From PNNG01 sp964577055 (GTDB lineage: Bacteria > Bacteroidota > Bacteroidia > UBA7662), in contig CAZNWC010000022.1 of NCBI GenBank assembly GCA_964577055.1, forward strand, positions 1 to 12,794: a stretch of DNA of 12,794 nt, written 5' to 3'. The notes beneath the pieces are model-generated. The model saw only the letters and a list, made by a program, of their open reading frames with translations. It made no database searches and was not told the DNA's origin. Shown in pieces: positions 1 through 7,615 of this stretch. Positions within the stretch are counted from its first letter, which is position 1. Each line of letters begins with the position of its first letter. The translations under genes and the position numbers were made by a program.

Positions 1-1173
1 ATGTTCGGCAAAAACGAACAAAATGGAGGTTTCGACCGGCGTCCGAATGCTGCCTGGGGCGTACAATATCAATGGCTTGTGAACAGCCACTGGCGCCTGG
101 GCGTGCAAACCATGAACCAGCGCTCCTATCAGGACAGTTTGTTGACCCAGCGTTTTGGCTCACAGATCCACACTGTTAAAGTAAGCCACCTGTTATCGAA
201 AGTGAATTTTGACGTGGAGGCTGGTTATTCGGGCTACCAATCAACGCAAGTTGGACAGCAAGGCGGCTTGGTGGCCCAGGGCAAAGTGCGCTGGCAAATC
301 AACAAACGGTTGCGTTTGTTTGGTCAGGCCTATCACATCGATCCAGGTGCCGTGAACAATGTAGGTGCCTTTGTAAACACCAGTGTGGCCGAAGCGGCCA
401 TCTCCAACATACCGGCCGGACAAGCGGGCAGTGGCGCGCTGTTGTTCCCCAGTGGCTCGTCGCTCTTGGGCTTCGGTCAATTGGCCAACAACCGCCAGGG
501 CATCGACCTGAACATCGGTTATCAGCCTGCCAACATCTATTTCTCAGGTGGTTACAGCTTGAGCCGCGAAATCACCACGGGTGCCACCATCATTTCCTTT
601 GGGCGTCCGGTGAATGCGCTCACCCGAAGCCGCTTTTATCGTTGGGGATTTCCGCAGGCTGTTGGCCCCTATGGCCGCACCAATGTGTTGTACCGCAGCA
701 CTTACGACCGCATCAACCTTACCCGTCCGATTGACGAGGCCTTGTATTTTTCGCAGTTAGAAGGGCAGGCTTTGTACCGGATCCGTTTGGGTGAAAAGGT
801 ATTGGTGTTCAATCACCTTTTGCGCGCAGCCTCGGTACAAACCAATGCGGCCGTGCTCAAAATGGCGCCCCAGGCTTTGCTGCGGCAGTATGCCACCGAG
901 AACGAATTGTACTTGCAATGGAACAGCCGCATCACCTTTGTGATGATGCTGAGCGGCGACATCACCCTCGGCGGTCTTGCTACTGGCGTGAACGTTCAAG
1001 GCCGACCTTTCGAACAATACGGCTCCGCCCGCGGCCTTGGCATCGACATTTGGGCAGCCGACAATGTGTGCGTATACCTCCGCCACAAATATTTTGCCTT
1101 TGAAGACCGCAGTTTTAACCTCGACAAATACCGCGGCACCGAAACCACTGTTGAACTGAAGCTTTTGTTCTGA
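1..1173 (+). CDS. Outer-membrane beta-barrel protein, C-terminal part (5' end probably outside window)
   Basis: The frame is open from the first base to TGA at 1171-1173, giving 390 residues. The first codon is ATG, but no signal peptide follows it, so it is probably an internal Met of a longer gene starting upstream. The sequence alternates polar and hydrophobic/aromatic residues in short strands throughout, for example around residues 60-75, 95-110, 170-190 and 260-275, with Gly/Asn-rich turns. It ends in Leu-Leu-Phe, and a terminal Phe is the usual outer-membrane barrel insertion signal. I do not recognise the family: it lacks SusC/TonB plug features and does not look like PorP/SprF. Its stop overlaps the next start (TGATG at 1171-1175), so it is co-translated with a second barrel gene. 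A role in sugar passage or surface anchoring for the downstream glucan enzymes is inference from position only. Confidence 0.7.
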   Translation: MFGKNEQNGGFDRRPNAAWGVQYQWLVNSHWRLGVQTMNQRSYQDSLLTQRFGSQIHTVKVSHLLSKVNFDVEAGYSGYQSTQVGQQGGLVAQGKVRWQINKRLRLFGQAYHIDPGAVNNVGAFVNTSVAEAAISNIPAGQAGSGALLFPSGSSLLGFGQLANNRQGIDLNIGYQPANIYFSGGYSLSREITTGATIISFGRPVNALTRSRFYRWGFPQAVGPYGRTNVLYRSTYDRINLTRPIDEALYFSQLEGQALYRIRLGEKVLVFNHLLRAASVQTNAAVLKMAPQALLRQYATENELYLQWNSRITFVMMLSGDITLGGLATGVNVQGRPFEQYGSARGLGIDIWAADNVCVYLRHKYFAFEDRSFNLDKYRGTETTVELKLLF

Positions 1174-2828
1174 TGAAAAATATACTCCTCCTTGTAAGTC
1201 TTTTTGCGGCCGTTGAAAGCTTCGGTCAAGCCCCGCCTCCCAAATTTTCGCTCAATGGCGGTGCACGGGCCGTGTACTTTGCCGACCGGCTCACTTTGCC
1301 CGGCGACACCACAACCTTGCCGCGCGAAAATTCGGGCCATGTATTGGCCGATTTGGGCGTAAATATTCGTCCCAATGCCGCCACAGAAGTGCTGGCGCAA
1401 GTCCGTGTACGCAACGATTACGGCGGTTTTTGGGGATCGGGCGTAAGCTTCGATGTCCGCCAGCTGACGGTGAAAGGCCTCATTCAAAACCGATTCAAAT
1501 ACACTGTGGGTGATATGGATTATGCGCTCACGCCCTACACCATGTTCCGTACAGCACCCGTTTTGGAGTTGTTCAATGGCGTTCCGGCGCTGCAAACCTT
1601 GCAGCAAAACATGCCCGGCTACGATGTATTCATGAATGCCAACGGCACTTGGCGAACCCAAGGGGCTGCGCTCGATTTTGGTTTGCTATTCAAAAAAGGT
1701 CCTCAAAAATTATCGAACTCTCTTTTTGCCATGCGTTTGCGTCCTGGTTTTGGTGGAGCAGCCACCGAGCAATGGGCTTTTGGCGGTCGTTCGGAGCTGA
1801 TTTGGGGCGAGTTCCCCTTGCGTATTGGCGGTACTTTGGTATCGATTGCCGATTTGGGAGGCACTTCTGCCAGCACCGATTTGTACCGCAATACTGTTTT
1901 GGCCACCGATGGTTCGTTTGGCAATGGTTTGCTGCGACTGAACTGGGAGCTGGGCAATTCACGTTCGGCCTTTGGCGATACGGGCAATACCGTGAAGACC
2001 GATTATTTCTACACCGTTGGCGTTAAAATTGGCAAAGAATGGCAAGTGCGTTATGCCGAGGTAGGGCCCGATTATTTCAACCCTGCCGCGCAAACCACGG
2101 CTTACAATCCGGTGGGTATTCCCCGTTCTTTCCGCACTGTGGGCAACAACCGCGATTTGCGTTCAGCCAGCTTGTATGATTTTGCCCGCGAAGCCGGCTT
2201 GTACCGCGCTGCCTGGAGCACTAACTTGGGCAACGACAATTCGAACTACCTCTTGCTCGATCCTTTCGGCGATGCTACGCCCAACCGCCGTGGCGTAACG
2301 GTGGCTTGGCAGCCTGCTAAAATGATCCAAGGCCTTTCGCTCAGCACCCGTTTGCAGTGGTTCAGTGAAATCCGCGGCAGCGGTACCACAGCCCTCACCC
2401 AATTTACCCGGGCTGAGGTAACAGCTGGTTACCAGTGGAAAAAAATAGATGCCAAAGTGATGTACCGCTACCAAACCGCTTTCCGTGCCAACAACAATGC
2501 GGAAGTGCCAACCCTTTCGGTGCAAATGCCCTGGCTCAGTGCCAATGTGGGCTACCAGCTCAACAAAGACCTGCGCTTCGACGCTGGTTTAATTCAGGTA
2601 CAAAACAGAGGTGCCGGATTTAATGCCATGCGCAATGGCCAAAACGAAATCATCGATTTTACCGAAGTGAATTACGATTATACCGAAACCTTGCCCGTTG
2701 CATCGGTGAGCTACAAGGTTTTTGGCAAATCGACCCTCCAAGCTGGCTTGCTCCTCAGCAATGTGTTGCAAGCAGGAACCGACAGGAGCATCCGCTCTGG
2801 ATTTTTAGCCTACTTCATTCAATTTTAA
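1173..2828 (+). CDS. Outer-membrane beta-barrel (porin-like) protein, uncharacterised
   Basis: This is a complete 551-residue protein. The N-terminus is a typical signal peptide (MKNILLLV... with a cleavage-like SFGQ-A near residue 19). The mature part consists of amphipathic beta-strands separated by Asn/Gly/Asp-rich turns, and the protein ends in Phe (AYFIQF), as expected for a barrel inserted by the BAM complex. Length and strand density fit a roughly 14-18-strand porin-like barrel, but the strand number is a guess. There is no TonB box or plug domain, so it is not a SusC. The start ATG overlaps the stop of the preceding barrel gene, and the next gene starts 4 bases after its stop, which points to one transcript with translational coupling. 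In a locus with glucan-binding proteins and GH16/GH3 enzymes, an oligosaccharide porin or an outer-membrane docking partner is plausible. No specific family is recognised. Confidence 0.75.
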   Translation: MKNILLLVSLFAAVESFGQAPPPKFSLNGGARAVYFADRLTLPGDTTTLPRENSGHVLADLGVNIRPNAATEVLAQVRVRNDYGGFWGSGVSFDVRQLTVKGLIQNRFKYTVGDMDYALTPYTMFRTAPVLELFNGVPALQTLQQNMPGYDVFMNANGTWRTQGAALDFGLLFKKGPQKLSNSLFAMRLRPGFGGAATEQWAFGGRSELIWGEFPLRIGGTLVSIADLGGTSASTDLYRNTVLATDGSFGNGLLRLNWELGNSRSAFGDTGNTVKTDYFYTVGVKIGKEWQVRYAEVGPDYFNPAAQTTAYNPVGIPRSFRTVGNNRDLRSASLYDFAREAGLYRAAWSTNLGNDNSNYLLLDPFGDATPNRRGVTVAWQPAKMIQGLSLSTRLQWFSEIRGSGTTALTQFTRAEVTAGYQWKKIDAKVMYRYQTAFRANNNAEVPTLSVQMPWLSANVGYQLNKDLRFDAGLIQVQNRGAGFNAMRNGQNEIIDFTEVNYDYTETLPVASVSYKVFGKSTLQAGLLLSNVLQAGTDRSIRSGFLAYFIQF

Positions 2829-2832
2829 CGTC

Positions 2833-3825
2833 ATGCGATACCTGCTTCTCAGTTTAACCCTTTTGGTTTTTGGCGGTTGCCAGCGCGATACTGATCCCGC
2901 CGGACCACTTTTATCGGACCTTTATGGTAGTTTTAAGGTGTTGGAACCTCTGGCAGTTTCGGCCGCTCAAGTCGATTTCGCCAATGGCGAACAAGCCCAT
3001 TTTTCGGCACGCATGAGCATCTTGGTCGATTGGCAATTGCAAATCACCGGCCGGACCTCCGGTGCGGTAAAGCGCATCACCGGTCGCTCGCGTAGCATCG
3101 ATGTCACCAACAGCCGTTGGTTGGGTGAAACCACACAGTTCCCCACTTTTGGCGTCGAAACCTGCGATGTGATGCTCACTTTCATTGGCCAAAGTGATAC
3201 CCTGCGCAGCACCCTGGAGGTAACAGGCAAGCGGGTGGTGGATGCCATCGTGCTCGATAACTTTGAAAGCGGGGTGGCCGCTACTTGGATTCCTTTTGTA
3301 CAAACCGGTGCCGAAATGAAATTCAGAATAGATTCAACGCCACCATTGGCCGAAGGCAATCACTATTACAAAATGGGTGGAACCGTGGGTTGGGATTGGC
3401 TCAAGGGCATGCTTACGCTGAATGCATCGGCCTACAATAGCACCAATGGCTTTGGTTTGCCTAACAATGCCTCGGCAGTTTATTTCAATGGTATTTTCCG
3501 CCAAGCGGCCAATTTGACCAACGGCATCATCCTCTTCCAATTCCGCGAAGACGACAATGGCGATGGCAACTTTAACCAGGCGAACGAAGACATGTGGGCG
3601 ATAGAAATTCGTCCAGGTGCCCTTTGGGAACTCGAAAGCATCAAGTATGCCGATTTGGTGACCTTGGTAAACGGTGCTCCGGCAACGCCAGCCGGTAACG
3701 GCGTACATGAGCCACACAAACTTATGCGGGTGGACATGCTGTTTTTGGGCAATCCTACGAGCGGTTATACTGAATGCGACATGGATTTGCTGTGCTTTAC
3801 GCTCAATCAACCCGTGCAACCATGA
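2833..3825 (+). CDS. Lipoprotein with probable beta-sandwich glycan-binding region
   Basis: The protein has 330 residues. It begins with a lipoprotein signal: a hydrophobic stretch and a lipobox FGGC with the lipidated Cys at residue 16. From about residue 135 the sequence reads as a CBM-like jelly roll, opening with the VLDNFESG motif, which is typical of galactose-binding-like and CIA30/CBM11-type modules, followed by Trp-rich strands (GWDWLKGM near 189-196). An Asp/Asn-rich segment (DDNGDGNFNQANED, about 237-250) could bind calcium. The N-terminal 130 residues are beta-rich and unrecognised. It starts 4 bases after the barrel gene, and its stop overlaps the start of the next gene (ATGA at 3822-3825). 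A surface-exposed lipoprotein beside an outer-membrane barrel and ahead of a GH16 lipoprotein is most simply a glycan-capture protein, like SGBP/SusE-type proteins but unrelated in sequence as far as I can see. Function is inferred. Confidence 0.7.
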   Translation: MRYLLLSLTLLVFGGCQRDTDPAGPLLSDLYGSFKVLEPLAVSAAQVDFANGEQAHFSARMSILVDWQLQITGRTSGAVKRITGRSRSIDVTNSRWLGETTQFPTFGVETCDVMLTFIGQSDTLRSTLEVTGKRVVDAIVLDNFESGVAATWIPFVQTGAEMKFRIDSTPPLAEGNHYYKMGGTVGWDWLKGMLTLNASAYNSTNGFGLPNNASAVYFNGIFRQAANLTNGIILFQFREDDNGDGNFNQANEDMWAIEIRPGALWELESIKYADLVTLVNGAPATPAGNGVHEPHKLMRVDMLFLGNPTSGYTECDMDLLCFTLNQPVQP

Positions 3826-5069
3826 GAAAAGCGCTTCTGGGCTTGGCCTTATTGATGCTTTCGGCATCATTGCAGGCACAAGTCACCGATAGCCTGCGCC
3901 GCATTGACCTGCGTGAAGTAGAGATTCAGGGCAAGCGCAAAGTAGTTTTTGCGGCCGACCAAGGCATGTATGCCATGTCCAATCCCGACAACGACTACGA
4001 GCAAATTGCTGGTTTTTCGTCGCTGGTGATCTTGGATGGAGCTGCGGGCGAAGAGCTCTGGAGCGACAGCAAAAAGGGCTGCATGCGCCTCCAACTAAAC
4101 AACGATACCACTTACACCATTGGCTGGGACAAACCCGGCGGAGGTTGTACCTGGGTAGGCATGGGTGTAGGCTGGGACATGTGGTCGGGCAAGAACCTTG
4201 CGCCCCTGCTCGACAGTGCCGCCATTGAACTCAAGGTGAAAATGCCCGCCGGTGCACGTGCTGCCAAAACCCTCCCATTGGCCTTTGGTCTCGAAGATTA
4301 TGGCAACCGCCAGGCATGGATGGGCATGTCGGCCCGCTGGGTAATCGACGGCCCCATCGGCAACCAATACGCCCACATTCGTCTGCCATTGCAGGAATTC
4401 AACTGGGCAGAGCAAAATACGGATGCAAGCAATGTCAAGCAGCTGATTATCCAATTTGAAGCGGCTGGCGAGGTGATTTTGCGCCACATCCGCATTGTAC
4501 GCCATGCCGGCACGTCGCGCAAACAAGCCGCAGTGGTTGATGCCGGCAGCTTCAAGCAAATTCCCTGGCAAGCCGTAGGCAACGACTCGATGCGTTTGCG
4601 TTGGGACGACCAACGGTTGTACGTAGAGGCCATGCTTGCTGACACAGACCAGCCCGAAAACGGTCAAACAGGTGCAAACATTTGGAATGGTGATGCTTTG
4701 GAAGTAGCCTTGGCCGCCCAGCCCGAATTGTCGAGCCGCCCCCGAGGCCGTTTTTTATTCAGCGACATTCACCTCGGCATCAGTTTGGGTGAGCAGGCAG
4801 AGGCGATGGATTTTCGCACCCAGCAAGCTGTGCCCGTGCAGCGCGAAATCGTTGCCTTGCCCGGAGGAGGTTACCGTGTTACTGCCAGCATCCGTTGGAG
4901 CGATTTGGCCCGCGAACCCTGGCGCCTTCCGGGTCGTTACCTGCTCGAAATGGCCCGAGACCAAGGCGATGCCCGTGGACGCCGTGAACAATTTCGTTGG
5001 AACAGCGCCGATCAAGAGGGCTTTCACCAAAGTCCGTCGATTTGGGGTGAATTGTTAGTAAAACCATAA
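3822..5069 (+). CDS. Secreted two-domain carbohydrate-binding protein with C-terminal CBM9-like domain
   Basis: The start is set at the ATG overlapping the previous stop (ATGA), not at an upstream in-frame ATG at 3774, because this start gives a clean signal peptide ending LQAQ at residue 20; 415 residues. Residues about 26-45 (IDLREVEIQGKRK) resemble the segment that leads into TonB-receptor plugs. Residues about 65-228 look like a galactose-binding-like/CIA30-type beta-sandwich, with an LVILDG opening, Trp-rich strands and a final strand ILRHIRIV. Residues about 248-415 match the CBM9/DOMON-like fold: LRLRWDDQRLYVEAMLAD, then IWNGDALEVAL, a YRVTASIRWSDL strand and the closing IWGELLV. CBM9 domains bind reducing ends or free chain ends of glucans and xylans. 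No catalytic residues are recognised. It sits directly before GH16 and GH3 genes, which supports a glucan-binding role at the cell surface or in the periplasm. Confidence 0.75.
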   Translation: MRKALLGLALLMLSASLQAQVTDSLRRIDLREVEIQGKRKVVFAADQGMYAMSNPDNDYEQIAGFSSLVILDGAAGEELWSDSKKGCMRLQLNNDTTYTIGWDKPGGGCTWVGMGVGWDMWSGKNLAPLLDSAAIELKVKMPAGARAAKTLPLAFGLEDYGNRQAWMGMSARWVIDGPIGNQYAHIRLPLQEFNWAEQNTDASNVKQLIIQFEAAGEVILRHIRIVRHAGTSRKQAAVVDAGSFKQIPWQAVGNDSMRLRWDDQRLYVEAMLADTDQPENGQTGANIWNGDALEVALAAQPELSSRPRGRFLFSDIHLGISLGEQAEAMDFRTQQAVPVQREIVALPGGGYRVTASIRWSDLAREPWRLPGRYLLEMARDQGDARGRREQFRWNSADQEGFHQSPSIWGELLVKP

Positions 5070-5078
5070 AGACCAAAA

Positions 5079-5909
5079 ATGAAAAAGCAGCTTTTCCCGC
5101 TTTTGGCCTTGATGGCCAGTACCTTATTGGCCGGTTGTGCCCTCGAAACACTGCCGCCCCCGCAAGGCCGTTCAGGCGACCAATTGAGTTTCAGTGGCCG
5201 CAGCTGGACCGTCAAGGGAGGACCAGACCTTTTTGGTCCGGGCCCCAATTATTTCAGCCAAGACATCCGATCGGCTTATTGTGACGATCGTGGTTACTTA
5301 CACCTCAACATCCGCAAATTTCCCGACGGTCGCTGGTATTGCAGCGAAGTGATTTCGAACGAGGTGGTGGGCTATGGCCGCTATGTTTGGGTGATTGAGT
5401 CCGACATGGTGAACATACCCGACAATACGGTTTTGGGCTTGTTTACATGGGACAACAACACCTTTATGCAAGAAGCCAACAGCGAGGTCGATATCGAATT
5501 TAGCCGCTGGGGTGTGGCGGGAGATCCCAAAACCCTGCACTTTTCGGTACAGCCGGTATGGTTTGGTCCATTTAAGCCCGAACGCACCCGGGGCTTTCAA
5601 ATGCCTGCTGCGGCTGCCACTTCGCACACCACGCACGAATTTATCTGGACCGATACCCTCATCAGCTGGAAAAGTTGGATAGGCGATCCTACAGGCACGC
5701 CCATCTCCTCTTGGTCGTTCAACCGCAACAATCCTCCGCGGGTAAAAGAAGAGGGTGGCAATGTCAGCCGGCCGATTGTGATTCCGGCACCAGGCCCCAC
5801 CACCAATGCCCGCATGAATTTGTGGTTGGTAACCAATATGGCCACAGGTCCGAGCACCAACGAAGATTACGAGGTGGTGATCAGGTCGTTCACTTACGAA
5901 CCTTACTAG
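5079..5909 (+). CDS. GH16-family lipoprotein, probable endo-beta-glucanase
   Basis: The protein has 276 residues with a lipobox LLAGC, lipidated Cys at residue 20. The mature part is a single concanavalin-like jelly roll of GH16 size. The catalytic motif NSEVDIEFSRWG (residues 135-145) contains E136-x-D138-x-E140, the nucleophile/assistant/acid-base set of GH16. The ExDxE spacing is the regular beta-strand form known from lichenases and xyloglucan-type enzymes, not the beta-bulge ExDxxE of laminarinases and agarases. Other GH16-like strands are HEFIWTDTLISW (186-197) and MNLWL (246-250). It should cut internal beta-1,3/1,4 glucosidic bonds, with mixed-linkage glucan most likely; the precise substrate cannot be read from sequence. 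The gene starts 9 bases after the CBM9-like gene and ends one base before the GH3 start, so endo- and exo-acting glucanases are coexpressed. It is probably displayed on the outer membrane. Confidence 0.82.
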   Translation: MKKQLFPLLALMASTLLAGCALETLPPPQGRSGDQLSFSGRSWTVKGGPDLFGPGPNYFSQDIRSAYCDDRGYLHLNIRKFPDGRWYCSEVISNEVVGYGRYVWVIESDMVNIPDNTVLGLFTWDNNTFMQEANSEVDIEFSRWGVAGDPKTLHFSVQPVWFGPFKPERTRGFQMPAAAATSHTTHEFIWTDTLISWKSWIGDPTGTPISSWSFNRNNPPRVKEEGGNVSRPIVIPAPGPTTNARMNLWLVTNMATGPSTNEDYEVVIRSFTYEPY

Positions 5910-5910
5910 C

Positions 5911-7614
5911 ATGAAGAGAGGATGGTTGATGGGTTTAGCAGCCTGTTGGCTGCTGGCAATTTCGGTAGATGCACAGCCGGTGAAACCGCTCGAAGCGCGG
6001 GTTGATTCGGTATTGCGTCTCATGACCCTNNNNNNNNNNNNNNNNNNNNNNNNNNNNNNNNNNNNNNNNNNNNNNNNNNNNNNNNNNNNNNNNNNNNNNN
6101 NNNNNNNNNNNNNNNNNNNNNNNNNNNNNACGGCCTACAACGGCGTTCCGAGTTCGGCCGATTCGTTCCTCATGCGCAACATCCTCAAACAGTCGTGGAC
6201 ATTCCCTGGCATGGTGGTGAGCGATTGGGGTTCCATTGGCGAAATGCAAGCACACGGCTTTGCCGCCAGTTTGCCCGAAGCAACGGTTTTGGCCGCCAAT
6301 GCTGGCTGCGATATGGACATGGAATCGAATGCCTATGTACAACACCTGGTGGCTGCCGTTAAAGGCGGTCAAGTAAAGATGGCCATGGTCGACGAAGCCG
6401 TTCGCCGCATTTTGCGTTTGAAGTTCCGCCTGGGTTTGTTCGACGATCCCTATCGCTATTGCAGTGCCCAGCGTGAAGCTACCTGGACCGGTCATCCGAA
6501 CATCCGAGCAGCGGCAAAAGACATGGCCATGAAAAGCATGGTGCTGCTCGAAAACAAAGGGCTTTTGCCGCTTTCAATTACCGACGATGTGGTGTTGATT
6601 GGTCCCTTGGCCAACGACCGCACCGCACCCTTGGGCAATTGGCGGGTATCCTCGGAAGACGAAACGGCCGTACCGCTCGTCGATGGCTTGCAAAGCTATT
6701 TTCCTCAGCTGCGTTGGGCCAGTGGTCCGGCTGCCTGGACAGGCAAAGCGCTCTTTCACAAAGCCGTTCAGGTGAACGAAACCGATACTGCCGGCTGGGG
6801 AGCTGCAGTAGCTTTGGTCAAAACTGCCAAAACAGTGGTGGTGGCCATGGGAGAGCATGGTTACCAGTCGGGCGAGGGCCGCAGCCGTACATCTATCCGA
6901 TTGCCGGGTTTACAAGAAGCTTTTTTACGTGATGTGCTGAAGCAAAACAAGCGGGTGGTGTTGGTGCTTTTTGCCGGACGTCCGTTGATCATCCCCGACG
7001 ACATCCGCAGCCAACTGGGCGCTATTTTGCTGGCCTGGCAGCCAGGAACACTTACTGGTACGGCGGTGGCCGATGTACTCATGGGCAGTTACAACCCCTC
7101 GGGCCGTTTGCCCATGACTTTTCCACGCGATGAAGGCCAAATCCCCATGGCGTACAACGATTATACAGGAGGCAGGCCAGGACCTTCGGCCGAAGTTTTT
7201 TGGTCGCATTACAACGACTTGCCCAACAGTCCCCAGTACCCTTTTGGCTACGGCCTTAGCTACACTACTTTCAGTTACGGCGAACCTACGGCCAAACGCC
7301 AAGCCGATGGCAGTTGGGTTTTTGCTGTGCGTATCACCAATACCGGCAAGTTGGCCGGCAAAGAAACGGTACAACTGTATGTGAAACAGGCGGCTAACAA
7401 ACAAGGTGTTCCATTTGGAAAGCAGCTGGCCGGATTCCAACAGCATTATCTTGAGCCGGGTGCTTCGGCCGATGTACAATTTGTATTGCGTGCCAACGAA
7501 CTGCAACAGTTTAACTATCTGGGCGAAAAGTTTGAGCTGAAGGGAAAATGTACCGCTTGGTTGGTTCCCCACGCTGCCATAAATGATAAGCCTGTTATAT
7601 TTGAATTCCAATGA
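5911..7614 (+). CDS. bglX: GH3 beta-glucosidase (BglX-like), interrupted by an assembly gap
   Basis: A signal peptide (residues 1-22, ending VDAQ) is followed by the family's VDSVLRLMT start and then 100 N. After the gap the sequence resumes at TAYNGVP, late in the GH3 (alpha/beta)8 domain. The catalytic nucleophile is visible in VVSDWG (Asp codon 6223-6225; residue 105 in gapped numbering), followed by AGCDMDM and ILRLKFRLGLFD. The C-terminal domain carries GEHGYQSGEGRSR with the probable acid/base Glu (322), then FAGRP, YNPSGRLP and YPFGYGLSYTTF. An Fn3-like domain ends the protein (about 464-565). Compared with BglX-type enzymes (about 750-765 residues), some 215-230 residues are hidden in the gap, so N-terminal residues, including those lining the glucose site, cannot be checked. 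It would hydrolyse beta-gluco-oligosaccharides in the periplasm, finishing the work of the GH16 enzyme one base upstream. Confidence 0.9.
   Translation: MKRGWLMGLAACWLLAISVDAQPVKPLEARVDSVLRLMTXXXXXXXXXXXXXXXXXXXXXXXXXXXXXXXXXXTAYNGVPSSADSFLMRNILKQSWTFPGMVVSDWGSIGEMQAHGFAASLPEATVLAANAGCDMDMESNAYVQHLVAAVKGGQVKMAMVDEAVRRILRLKFRLGLFDDPYRYCSAQREATWTGHPNIRAAAKDMAMKSMVLLENKGLLPLSITDDVVLIGPLANDRTAPLGNWRVSSEDETAVPLVDGLQSYFPQLRWASGPAAWTGKALFHKAVQVNETDTAGWGAAVALVKTAKTVVVAMGEHGYQSGEGRSRTSIRLPGLQEAFLRDVLKQNKRVVLVLFAGRPLIIPDDIRSQLGAILLAWQPGTLTGTAVADVLMGSYNPSGRLPMTFPRDEGQIPMAYNDYTGGRPGPSAEVFWSHYNDLPNSPQYPFGYGLSYTTFSYGEPTAKRQADGSWVFAVRITNTGKLAGKETVQLYVKQAANKQGVPFGKQLAGFQQHYLEPGASADVQFVLRANELQQFNYLGEKFELKGKCTAWLVPHAAINDKPVIFEFQ
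6030..6129. other. Assembly gap (100 N) inside the GH3 gene
   Basis: There are exactly 100 undetermined bases, the usual placeholder for a gap of unknown length. The flanks are not duplicated, unlike the second gap, so real sequence is missing. Reading resumes in the correct frame after 100 N; since 119 coding bases precede the gap, an intact gene requires a true gap length of 3n+1. Family comparison suggests roughly 650-690 bases. Confidence 0.95.
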
Positions 7615-7615
7615 T

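Noticed and set aside
1..1173. Susceptible to being called a complete gene starting at position 1
   Set aside because: No signal peptide follows the first Met although the protein is clearly an outer-membrane barrel, so the true start is most likely upstream of the window.
996..1661. 221-codon open frame on the minus strand across the two barrel genes
   Set aside because: It lies antisense to two well-supported barrel genes, has no signal or domain and a composition typical of a shadow frame.
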